64,000 nucleotides of DNA from the NCBI RefSeq assembly GCF_014200375.1, contig NZ_JACHBP010000001.1, positions 1,488,001-1,552,000 of the forward strand, written 5' to 3'. Below, piece by piece: positions 16,725 through 24,401 of the stretch. This DNA is from Terrimesophilobacter mesophilus. Its GTDB lineage: Bacteria; Actinomycetota; Actinomycetes; Actinomycetales; Microbacteriaceae. The notes under the pieces were generated by a model. That model had not been told where the DNA came from. It was given only the letters and a program-made list of their open reading frames with translations, and ran no database searches. Position numbers and translations under genes: made by a program. The first letter of the stretch is position 1. Each line of letters begins with the position of its first letter.

Positions 16725-17549
16725 TCAACTGATGATGAAGTGGGAGTTGGAGAAGCCACGGTGGGAGAGCGCACTCGAGGAGTCCCCATTGGCATCCGTG
16801 CCGGTCACCTTGTAGAACCGGTACTTGTCCCCCCGATAGATGGACTCGGTGTACTCGACGACCCGGTCGTCCTGGTCCGTCTTCGTCGTCGTCACGAAGA
16901 ACGCCGGCGAATGGACGGGAACCCCCAGGAGCTTGGATTCGGCCTGGTCGACCGTCGCCGCCCTGAGGACCTGGCTCGACTGCGTCACCTTCACGTTGAA
17001 CTGCGTCCGGTAGAGCTCGTTCACATCGAACAGGGTGAAATGCTCTGCCGTCAGGTCGGGGAAGATGTGGCTCGGAAGGTAGAGCCTTTCGATGGCGACC
17101 GATTCGCCGTCGACGAGGCACACGCGCACGACCTTCGTGACCGTCGCGGAGGGAGCCAGCTGAAGGCGAAGCCCGATGCGGGATCCGGTATCCTCCTGCA
17201 CGATGTCGAGGGTCTGCGCCTCGGCGGTGGATGCGCCATCCACGGTGAAGTGCGCGAACGGGTCCGCACTGTTGGCGCGAAGCGCGTGCGATCGCGCGAC
17301 GAAGGTGCCCTTCCCGGGGATGCGGCGAAGGTAGCCCTCGTCGATCAGGAGGTCCAGCGCCTTCCGCACCGTCATCCGCGCCGCCCCCAGACGCTCGGAG
17401 AGCGCTCGCTCCGGTGGAAGGCTCTCGCCGTCCTCGATCGTGGAGATCAGTTCCAGGAGGGAGTTCCGGATGAACTGGTGCTTCTGTGCGTTGGTTCGCT
17501 TGGGGTCGCCGAGGCTCACGGAGTCGTTCGCGGTGACCGGCGATTGCAT
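16725..17549 (-). CDS. GntR/HutC-family regulator with UTRA domain (DasR-like)
   Basis: A 274-residue regulator with a GntR winged helix (residues about 20-85, LPPERALSERLGAARMTVRK, then GYLRRIPGKGTFVA) and a UTRA effector domain (about 110-265, ending YRGDKYRFYKVTG). UTRA regulators such as DasR and NagR sense phosphorylated amino sugars. It faces the ABC/NagA operon and heads the kinase-MFS operon, and dre-like motifs lie at both promoters. ATG 17549 fits a leaderless promoter: TTGACT and CATAAT 16 bp apart, the latter 6 nt before the ATG. A GTG six codons earlier lies inside this -10 box. Confidence 0.92.
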   Translation of the reverse strand: MQSPVTANDSVSLGDPKRTNAQKHQFIRNSLLELISTIEDGESLPPERALSERLGAARMTVRKALDLLIDEGYLRRIPGKGTFVARSHALRANSADPFAHFTVDGASTAEAQTLDIVQEDTGSRIGLRLQLAPSATVTKVVRVCLVDGESVAIERLYLPSHIFPDLTAEHFTLFDVNELYRTQFNVKVTQSSQVLRAATVDQAESKLLGVPVHSPAFFVTTTKTDQDDRVVEYTESIYRGDKYRFYKVTGTDANGDSSSALSHRGFSNSHFIIS

Positions 17550-17555
17550 ACGGCA

Positions 17556-17583
17556 ATTATGCACCAATGGTCTATCTAGTCAA
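17556..17583 (-). promoter_or_regulatory. gntR promoter with TAGACCA half-site
   Basis: Read on the minus strand, TTGACT (17583-17578) and CATAAT (17561-17556) are 16 bp apart. The spacer contains TAGACCA, one arm of the DasR dre consensus TGGTCTAGACCA. Autoregulation by the encoded GntR protein is likely. Confidence 0.65.
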
Positions 17584-17670
17584 CCTGCGAATTCTGCACG
17601 ATCGTGGGCCAGATTCATCCCATCGGCCTAGAGATTGCGATCGGATTCGCTGCGGATTCCAGAGAAATCC

Positions 17671-17731
17671 TTGCGCGAGCGGTGCCGGCCGGACTAGCAT
17701 CACCGACAATGGCCTAAAGGTATAGACCGCT
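17671..17731 (+). promoter_or_regulatory. Promoter and dre-like operator of the amino-sugar ABC operon
   Basis: TTGCGC (17671-17676) and TAGCAT (17695-17700) are 18 bp apart. Just downstream, AAAGGTATAGACCGCT (17716-17731) matches the 16-bp dre consensus at about 12 positions. This places the operator over the early transcribed region, as expected for repression by the divergent GntR/UTRA protein. Confidence 0.6.
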
Positions 17732-17791
17732 GGGACAAAACGCACTCAACGTAGTTGTTCTACCAAGCAATCACATGGATAAGAGGAGACG

Positions 17792-19069
17792 ATGAAGTCA
17801 AGAATCGCCCCATTGGCCCTTGCTTTGGCAACGGCCATGATCGCACTCGCCGGTTGTTCGGGAGCTGGAAGCGGTGACCAGGTCACGCTCCAGTTCGAAA
17901 GCTGGCGACCAGAGGATGCAGCAATCTGGAACTCGAAGATCATTCCCGCGTTCGAGAAGGAGCATCCGGACATCAAGGTCCAGTTCTCTCCGACGAAGGC
18001 GACGGAGTATGACGCCGCACTCAAGACCCGCTTCCAGGGCGGCACTGCCGGAGACCTGATCACGTGCCGTTCCGGCGCGCTCAACCGGGAGAACATCAAG
18101 GCCGGCTATCTGGAGCCGCTGAAGGGTCTCGCAGGACTGTCCAACTTCGATGAGCTCTCCCAGTCGTTCTGGGCATCGTCCGAAGGCGACCCGTACTGCG
18201 TCCCCGTCGCATCCGTCATGGCGGCGTTCTTCTACAACAAGGACATCTTCAAGGAGCTGAACCTGCAGGTGCCCACCACGCAGGCCGAGTTCATGAGCGT
18301 CCTTCAGGCCATCAAGTCCAACGGCAAGTACGTTCCGCTGGCTCTGGGTGCGACTCCGGGCGACGCCTGGGTCCTCGCCTTCATGGGACTCTACAACGAG
18401 GGACCGAACTACTGGCACGGTGAAGACGGCCGCCAGGGACTGATCGATGGAACCAAGAAGTTCACGGATCCGGAGTTCGTCGAAGCGCTCGACTCGCTGA
18501 AGTCGTGGACGCCGTACATGCCGGATGGCCGGGCGAGCGTCACGTACTCCGACGCGACCCAGCTGTTCGCACTGGGCAAGGCCGCCATCTTCCCGAGCGG
18601 CTCGTGGGACATCACGGCCGTCACGGGTACGAGTGGGATCGACGTCGGTGTCTTCGCACCGCCGCTTCCCCAGGCAGGCGACCAGCTCTACATCCAAAGC
18701 CACCCGGACATGGGCATCGGCATCAACGCCGCGTCCAAGCACAAGAAGCAGGCGCAGGTCTTCCTCGACTGGGTCGCGACGTCCGAGTTCCAGACCCTGT
18801 ACGCCAACGCCCTTCCCGGCTTCTTCGGAATGGGCAAGGATGCCGTGAAGCTGGACAACCCGCTCGCGCAGGCCTGGTCCGACCTCAAGACGGGCGCCCA
18901 GTTGACGCCTCGACTCGGGCAGGACATCCTGAGCGGTGGAAATCCGGACTTCGAGGTCACCATGGAGAACTCGCTGCAGCTGATGATGACGACCGACAAG
19001 ACGGCCGCCGAGGTTGCCGACGAGACCCAGAAGGGTCTCGAGGCCTGGTACCCGCCCCAGATGAAGTAA
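17792..19069 (+). CDS. Sugar ABC transporter substrate-binding lipoprotein
   Basis: A 425-residue type 1 extracellular solute-binding protein. A lipoprotein signal ends in ALAGC (Cys22), so it is lipid-anchored outside the membrane. The mature part follows the CUT1 pattern (LQFESWRPEDAAIWNSKIIP, then FEKEHPDIKVQF). Strong SD AAGAGGAG precedes the ATG. It is the first gene of a seven-gene operon with two permeases, NagA and two oxidoreductases, so the ligand is probably an N-acetylated amino sugar or an oligomer. No ATPase gene is present; actinobacterial CUT1 systems often share MsiK. Confidence 0.92.
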   Translation: MKSRIAPLALALATAMIALAGCSGAGSGDQVTLQFESWRPEDAAIWNSKIIPAFEKEHPDIKVQFSPTKATEYDAALKTRFQGGTAGDLITCRSGALNRENIKAGYLEPLKGLAGLSNFDELSQSFWASSEGDPYCVPVASVMAAFFYNKDIFKELNLQVPTTQAEFMSVLQAIKSNGKYVPLALGATPGDAWVLAFMGLYNEGPNYWHGEDGRQGLIDGTKKFTDPEFVEALDSLKSWTPYMPDGRASVTYSDATQLFALGKAAIFPSGSWDITAVTGTSGIDVGVFAPPLPQAGDQLYIQSHPDMGIGINAASKHKKQAQVFLDWVATSEFQTLYANALPGFFGMGKDAVKLDNPLAQAWSDLKTGAQLTPRLGQDILSGGNPDFEVTMENSLQLMMTTDKTAAEVADETQKGLEAWYPPQMK

Positions 19070-19074
19070 CCATC

Positions 19075-19121
19075 CCGGTGTCACGCTCGGCACGGAGTCC
19101 CGTTGCCGAGCGTGACACCGG
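19075..19121 (+). other. Intercistronic hairpin after the binding-protein gene
   Basis: A perfect 18-bp inverted repeat (19075-19092 and 19104-19121, 11-nt loop) begins 5 nt after the binding-protein stop codon and ends 35 nt before the permease start. It has no T tract, so it is more likely an mRNA-stabilising or attenuating hairpin that raises binding-protein over permease levels than a full terminator. Confidence 0.75.
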
Positions 19122-19156
19122 CGTCAGGCGTCCGTTCGCAAGAGAAGGGTGAGTTC

Positions 19157-20065
19157 GTGGAAACGCGTAAGAACAATTCGTTCCACAACACCGCGGCGAA
19201 GTACCGTTACCTGCTGCTCTTCACGCTCCCCGCGCTGCTGTTCTACGTCGTGTTCGCGGTGTACCCGCTGTTCGCGACGTTCTTCATCAGCGTGTTCCAG
19301 ACGGAGGGCGGCGAGCGCTCGTTCATCGGCCTCGACAACTACGTCTACCTGTTCACGGACCCGACACAGAGCGGCCAGTTCTGGCACGCGCTGCTCAACA
19401 ACCTGGAGTTCTTCGCGATCCACCTGATCGTGCAGATCCCCGTCGCGTTGCTGATGGCCGCACTCATCACCTCCGATGCGGTGCGGCGACTGACCGGTTT
19501 CTACCGGACCATACTCTTCATCCCTGCGACGCTGTCGGTGGTCATCGTCGGATTCATCTGGCGGATGATCATCAGCCCGCTGTGGGGGATCGTGGGCTTC
19601 CCGCTCCTCGGTACCGAGGCGACGGCACTGCCGACACTGTCCTTCATGTCGATCTGGGAGTGGATCGGCATCCCGATGATCTTCCTCTACACGGCGTTGA
19701 TCGCGATCCCGAAGGACATCCTCGAGGCCGCTCGCGTCGACGGCGCATCGGGGATGCGCACGTTCTGGGGCATCAAGTTCCCGCTCATCACTCCCCAGTT
19801 CGGTCTCATCACCATCCTGACGTTCATCTGGACGATGAACGGATTCGACATCATCTATTCCCTCATGGGCGGTGCGCCAGGGCCGAACTACAGCACAGAC
19901 ATCCTGGGGACGTTCTTCTTCAGGAGCTTCTTCGGATACAACAACATCATCGGCGACGCGGACTTCGGTGCCGCGGTCGCAACCGTGATCTTCCTGTTCA
20001 TCCTCATCTGCACCGCTGGATACTTCGTCGTCCTCCAGCGCCGACTCCGGCCGCACGAGCTGTAG
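19157..20065 (+). CDS. ABC sugar permease (MalF type)
   Basis: A 302-residue CUT1 permease with six TM helices (first at YLLLFTLPALLFYVVFAVYP) and the EAA loop EAARVDGASGMRTFWGIKFP that contacts the ATPase. It imports the cluster's sugar with the second permease. I chose GTG 19157 because AAGGGTGA lies just upstream; an earlier frame start would fall inside the intercistronic hairpin. Ten bases separate it from the next permease gene. Confidence 0.92.
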   Translation: METRKNNSFHNTAAKYRYLLLFTLPALLFYVVFAVYPLFATFFISVFQTEGGERSFIGLDNYVYLFTDPTQSGQFWHALLNNLEFFAIHLIVQIPVALLMAALITSDAVRRLTGFYRTILFIPATLSVVIVGFIWRMIISPLWGIVGFPLLGTEATALPTLSFMSIWEWIGIPMIFLYTALIAIPKDILEAARVDGASGMRTFWGIKFPLITPQFGLITILTFIWTMNGFDIIYSLMGGAPGPNYSTDILGTFFFRSFFGYNNIIGDADFGAAVATVIFLFILICTAGYFVVLQRRLRPHEL

Positions 20066-20075
20066 GGGGCTGACC

Positions 20076-20975
20076 ATGACACAGACTTCGATCTCACGGC
20101 GCCGGTCGGCACCGGCCAACGGTGCGACGCGTCCATCGCCGCACCCGCGCAGGCACCTCCCGCCGAGCGCCTTCCTGATCCACGGCGTGCTGATGGTCTT
20201 CGTCGTCATTGCGCTCGGACCGATCTTCATGATCGTCATGAACTCGCTCAAGACGCAGCAGGGGATTTTCGGCGGCCCATTCGACCTGCCGAACGCGGAG
20301 ACCTTCAGTTTCGACGGCTACTTCCGGGTGTTCCAGCTCGGCGATTTCGGCAACCTCTACTTCAACAGCGCGACGGTCACGATCGTCACGACGGTCTTGA
20401 CCGTGGGGCTGGCCACGATCGCCGCCTTCGCCATCGTCGAGTACAAGATCCGCCTGGCGCCGGTGCTGAGCGCGTTCTTCATCATCGGGATCATGCTCCC
20501 CGTGCGGTTGGGAACCGTCAGCCTCCTGCAGATGATGTCGTCCTGGAACCTCGTCAACACGACGCTCGCACTCATCCTCGTGTACACCGGCATGAGCCTC
20601 CCGCTCGGGGTCGCCCTCATGGTCACCTATTTCCGTTCGATCCCGCAGGAGCTCAAGGACGCTGCGCGAATCGACGGCGCGGGCGAGTTCCAGACCCTCG
20701 GCGTCGTCACGCCCATGGTCCGCCCCGGCCTCGGCGCGGTCGCCGCGCTCACGATGCTTCCGATCTGGAACGACCTCTGGTTCCCGCTGATCCTCGCCCC
20801 GGGAAGGTCGACGCAGACCGTCACCCTCGGCGTACAACAATTCATGGGCCAGTACGACAGCGACTGGCCGGCACTTCTGGCAGCTCTCACACTGGGCGCG
20901 ATCCCGCTGATCCTGCTGTTCCTGGTCTTTTCGAAGCAGTTCATCAAGGGTCTGAGTGAAGGGTATGGAAAGTGA
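20076..20975 (+). CDS. ABC sugar permease (MalG type)
   Basis: A 299-residue CUT1 inner-membrane permease with a charged N-terminal tail, a first helix at HGVLMVFVVIALGPIFMIVM and the EAA loop KDAARIDGAGEFQTLGVVTP. It pairs with the MalF-type subunit encoded immediately upstream. The GTGA overlap at its end couples it to nagA, tying sugar import to deacetylation. Confidence 0.92.
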   Translation: MTQTSISRRRSAPANGATRPSPHPRRHLPPSAFLIHGVLMVFVVIALGPIFMIVMNSLKTQQGIFGGPFDLPNAETFSFDGYFRVFQLGDFGNLYFNSATVTIVTTVLTVGLATIAAFAIVEYKIRLAPVLSAFFIIGIMLPVRLGTVSLLQMMSSWNLVNTTLALILVYTGMSLPLGVALMVTYFRSIPQELKDAARIDGAGEFQTLGVVTPMVRPGLGAVAALTMLPIWNDLWFPLILAPGRSTQTVTLGVQQFMGQYDSDWPALLAALTLGAIPLILLFLVFSKQFIKGLSEGYGK

Positions 20976-22147
20976 GTTCATTTGATGCGGTATTCGAGGA
21001 CGCCCGCGTCGTCACGCCGTCCGGGGTCATCGAGCGCGGCTGGGTCGGTGTATCCGGCGGCAGGATAGCCGCGATCGAAGCGGGCGACGTCCCCGATTCC
21101 GCGAGTGCGGCATCCGTTCACCGGCTCGACGGGGCATGGCTCGGGCCCGGTTTCATCGACGTCCACGTGCACGGTTCCGACGGGGTCGATGTCATGACGA
21201 CCGACGAGGAGGGGATGCGGAACCTCGCGCGATTCTTCGCCCGGCACGGCGTCACGTCCTTCCTGGTCGGCACCTACACGCTCCAGCGCGAGAACATCCT
21301 GGCGACCCTGCAGCTCGTGAAGAAGGTGGGCAGGCGGGTCGAAGGCGGCGCCAACATCCTCGGCGTCTACATGGAGGGCCCGTTCCTGAACCCGGAGAAG
21401 AAGGGCGCGCATCGCGAAAAGCTCCTCCGTGCGATCGACCGCGAGGAGGTCACGGAATACCTGGACACCGGCGTCGTGAGTGCGCTCGTCGTCGCACCGG
21501 AACTGCCGGACGCCGACTGGCTGATCCACGAGCTCGTCCGACGGGGGATCACCGCCGTCGCAGGGCACACGAATGCCACCTACAGCCAGATCGAGCACGG
21601 GATGAAGCAGGGCGTGACGTCGATCACCCACACCTTCAACGGCATGCGGGGCATCCACCACAGGGAGCCGGGCGCTGCGGGGGCCGCTCTCCTGCTCGAT
21701 GATCTCGCGTGCGAACTCATCGCGGATGGCATGCACATCGCACCGGAACTGTTCCGACTGTTCTGGCGGATGAAGGGCGCGGACAAGATCGCCCTGATCA
21801 CCGACGCGAACCAGGCGGGCGGACTTCCGGACGGCGACTATCACAGCGGCGACCGCGACATCGTCGTGAAGGACGGCGTCGGGCGACTGCCGGACGGGAC
21901 GATCAGTTCGAGCGCGAAGACGTATGACTACGACTTCGCCCTGTTCTGCAAGTACACCGGGGCATCGTTCGACGAGGCCTGGCCGGCGGCCAGTGGCACC
22001 CCCGCGAGAATCGCGGGCGTCTATGACAGCAAGGGGAGCATCGAGGTGGGCAAGGATGCGGACTTCGCCGTGCTGTCGGATGACGGAGCGGTGATCGGGA
22101 CAGCGGTGAACGGTGAATGGCTGCCCGTGGACGGCAGCGCCTCGTGA
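20972..22147 (+). CDS. nagA: N-acetylglucosamine-6-phosphate deacetylase
   Basis: A 391-residue amidohydrolase of the NagA family, converting GlcNAc-6-phosphate (or a related acetamido sugar phosphate) to the free amine and acetate. Metal and substrate motifs are visible: GFIDVHVHGSDGVDVM, MEGPFLNPEKKGAH, AGHTNATYSQ, THTFNGM and the catalytic aspartate in LITDANQAGG. Family members usually read TDAM here, so the Asn is a mild deviation. GTG 20972 overlaps the permease stop. No nagB deaminase is in the cluster; two Gfo/Idh enzymes follow instead, so the downstream route may not be the standard one. Confidence 0.9.
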   Translation: MSSFDAVFEDARVVTPSGVIERGWVGVSGGRIAAIEAGDVPDSASAASVHRLDGAWLGPGFIDVHVHGSDGVDVMTTDEEGMRNLARFFARHGVTSFLVGTYTLQRENILATLQLVKKVGRRVEGGANILGVYMEGPFLNPEKKGAHREKLLRAIDREEVTEYLDTGVVSALVVAPELPDADWLIHELVRRGITAVAGHTNATYSQIEHGMKQGVTSITHTFNGMRGIHHREPGAAGAALLLDDLACELIADGMHIAPELFRLFWRMKGADKIALITDANQAGGLPDGDYHSGDRDIVVKDGVGRLPDGTISSSAKTYDYDFALFCKYTGASFDEAWPAASGTPARIAGVYDSKGSIEVGKDADFAVLSDDGAVIGTAVNGEWLPVDGSAS

Positions 22148-23139
22148 GCCAGCGACGGGTGGGGATCATCGGCACCGGCTTCATGGGCGGTGTCCATGCC
22201 GAGGCTTGGCAGGGCACCAACGCGTCGCTCGTCGCAATCCTGGAGCGCAGTACGGAATCGAAGATCGGCGACATGGGCAGATACGGTGCCACCGTCTACA
22301 CCGATCTGGACGAGTTCCTGGACGCGGTCGACGTCGTCGACATCTGCGTCCCGACATACCTGCACGCGCATTTCGCCCTCGCGGCCGCCGCGGCCGGAAA
22401 GCCTGCCATCTGCGAGAAGCCGCTCACTCTCACCGGCGAGGAGTCGCTCGAGGTGGTGGAGGCATTCAGCAGTCGCGGCCTGCTTCTCCAGGTCGCGCAC
22501 GTCCTCCGATTCAGCCCCGAGTACTCCGCTGCCCGTGACGCCGTGCTCTCCGGCAAGATCGGGGATCTCGCCGCACTCCGGCTTCACCGCCTCTCCTTCG
22601 CGCCCAAGCGCGGCCGTTACAGCTGGTTCAACGACGAAGCGAAGTCGGGCGGGATCGTGTTCGACCTGATGATTCACGATCTGGATTACGCACTGTGGCT
22701 GGCCGGCGACGTCGCCTCGGTGTACGCGAAGTCGTCTGCGGGCGGGCCGGGCCACGCCATCGCGATCCTGCAGCACGCCAATGGAGTCATCAGCCACATC
22801 GAAGGCTCGTGGTCCGAACCGCAGCCGGTCTTCCGCACCAAGTCGGAGCTCGCCGGATCCACCGGCGTCATCAGCTTCTCGTCCGATGCGAGCTCGCCGC
22901 TGACCCTTCGGCTCCATGAGACCGGGCCGGAGGCCACGACGGGTGGAGGCGATGACGGGGTCGGTGACAATCCGTTCGAGCTGGAGCTGCAGCACTTCCT
23001 GGATCTCCTGGACGGTGAGGTGGAACCGGTGATCACAGCGTTCGACGGGCTTCAGGCGGTCAGGCTCGCCGAGGCCACCCGCCAATCGGTGAGTACCGGC
23101 CGCCCTGTTCGGCTTGCCGCGAGCGGAAGGGCCCAGTAG
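22144..23139 (+). CDS. Gfo/Idh/MocA-family oxidoreductase 1
   Basis: A 331-residue NAD(P)-dependent dehydrogenase. It has an N-terminal Rossmann fold (RRVGIIGTGFMGGVHAEAW), the family motif CEKPLTL with the catalytic lysine, and the C-terminal beta-sheet domain with FDLMIHDLDYALWL. These enzymes oxidise or epimerise sugars and inositols. GTG 22144 overlaps the nagA stop, and only 2 bp separate it from a second member of the family. The two are distinct in sequence and may act sequentially or as a complex on the imported sugar. Confidence 0.9.
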   Translation: MSQRRVGIIGTGFMGGVHAEAWQGTNASLVAILERSTESKIGDMGRYGATVYTDLDEFLDAVDVVDICVPTYLHAHFALAAAAAGKPAICEKPLTLTGEESLEVVEAFSSRGLLLQVAHVLRFSPEYSAARDAVLSGKIGDLAALRLHRLSFAPKRGRYSWFNDEAKSGGIVFDLMIHDLDYALWLAGDVASVYAKSSAGGPGHAIAILQHANGVISHIEGSWSEPQPVFRTKSELAGSTGVISFSSDASSPLTLRLHETGPEATTGGGDDGVGDNPFELELQHFLDLLDGEVEPVITAFDGLQAVRLAEATRQSVSTGRPVRLAASGRAQ

Positions 23140-23141
23140 CC

Positions 23142-24137
23142 ATGATCCGAATTGCCATTCTTGGAGTCGCACACCTCCACGTCGACTCGTATGTCGATAA
23201 CTTCCGCGCGGCGGGAGCCGAACTCGTCGGCGTGTTCGACATCGACTCGACACGCGGGAGCAGTTGGGGCGCGAAGCACGGTGTCGAGTTCTACGAGAGT
23301 CTCGAGCGCCTGCTTGGAGCGGATCTCGACGGGGTCGTCGTCTGCTCCGAGACCTCCCGTCACCTCGAACTCGTCGAGGCTGCTGCGAACGCGAAGGTCG
23401 CGGTGCTGTGCGAGAAGCCGCTCGGTGTCTCGGTCGAGGAATCGCAGAGGATCGTGGATGTCTGCAGGGAGAACGGCGTCAACCTCATGACGGCATTCCC
23501 CAGCAGGTTCGAAGCATCCATGGCTCAGGCTCGCGATCTGGTGCGCTCGGGTGCGCTTGGTCGCATTCGCGCGTTCTCTGGTACCAACCAGAGCGTCATG
23601 CCCATGCGAGAGCGCTCCTGGTTCGTCGACCCCGCACTCGCAGGAGGGGGCGCGATCATGGACCACGTCGTGCACCTCGCCGACGTGTACTCCTGGCTGC
23701 TCGGCTCTGAGCCGCAGTCGGTGTACGCGGTCGACAATCGCATCGTGCACAGTGACGTGGTCTCGGTCGAGACATCCGGAATGGTCATGGTCACCTATCC
23801 GGGCGGCGTCTTCGGATCGATCGACTGCAGCTGGAATCGCCCCCTCAACTATCCGACCTGGGGCGGGTTCGCGCTCTCGATCGTGGGCGACGGAGGAAGC
23901 CTGGATGTGGAGCCGATGCGGCAGCGCCTCGTGGAGTTCGGTGGTGAGACGCGGTACTCCTGGATCCAGTGGGGTCCGGACTCGAACCAGTCGATGATCC
24001 AAGACTTCATCGACTCCACCGTCGATGGCCGGCCTCCGTTGTCCACCGGTGACGACGGGTTGCGGGCGACGCGCGTGGCCCTCGCTGCGCTCGAGTCCGT
24101 GCGCACGTTGGAGCCCGTCGAGTTGAGCGCGCCCTGA
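23142..24137 (+). CDS. Gfo/Idh/MocA-family oxidoreductase 2
   Basis: A 331-residue dehydrogenase with Rossmann start IRIAILGVAHLHVDSYVDNF. This lacks the canonical GxGxxG (it reads GVAHLH), so the cofactor may be bound differently from oxidoreductase 1. The catalytic CEKPLGV motif is intact, and MDHVVHLADVYSWLLG is the family's substrate helix with paired histidines. It is the last gene of the amino-sugar operon; no terminator hairpin is evident before the leader of the helicase gene. Confidence 0.88.
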   Translation: MIRIAILGVAHLHVDSYVDNFRAAGAELVGVFDIDSTRGSSWGAKHGVEFYESLERLLGADLDGVVVCSETSRHLELVEAAANAKVAVLCEKPLGVSVEESQRIVDVCRENGVNLMTAFPSRFEASMAQARDLVRSGALGRIRAFSGTNQSVMPMRERSWFVDPALAGGGAIMDHVVHLADVYSWLLGSEPQSVYAVDNRIVHSDVVSVETSGMVMVTYPGGVFGSIDCSWNRPLNYPTWGGFALSIVGDGGSLDVEPMRQRLVEFGGETRYSWIQWGPDSNQSMIQDFIDSTVDGRPPLSTGDDGLRATRVALAALESVRTLEPVELSAP

Positions 24138-24401
24138 GCGGGTCGGCGTAGCCGTTTCCAGCGCGATCCTGTACTGTTGTCCAGTCGGCTCTAGACATCG
24201 CGTGCGCGCGAATGGGTTTGTAAGTCTGGTGGGCCGGTTCCCCTGGGTGCTTCCATAGGCATCCGATTGTGCGGGGATGACACGCAAGTGAACGGTCCTG
24301 GCCAAAGACTGCCCGGGTTCCCGCAGTAACGAAGAAGACCGCATCGTTCGACGGTGCTCCGTTCTTCCCTGCCATGCAATCGATACAACCCGGAAAGAAT
24401 C
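24138..24401 (+). promoter_or_regulatory. Long leader region of the DEAD-box helicase gene
   Basis: 264 bp without a gene. TACTGT at 24172-24177 is the best -10 candidate, giving a leader of about 215 nt. It has several short GC stems and a possible four-codon frame (ATG ACA CGC AAG, then stop) preceded by GCGGGG. Cold-inducible RNA-helicase genes commonly have such structured leaders. I do not recognise a named RNA family, and the promoter lacks a good -35. Confidence 0.4.

Noticed and set aside
24275..24291. Four-codon upstream frame in the helicase leader
   Set aside because: It is too short and its ribosome site too weak to call a leader peptide; mentioned only within the leader entry.
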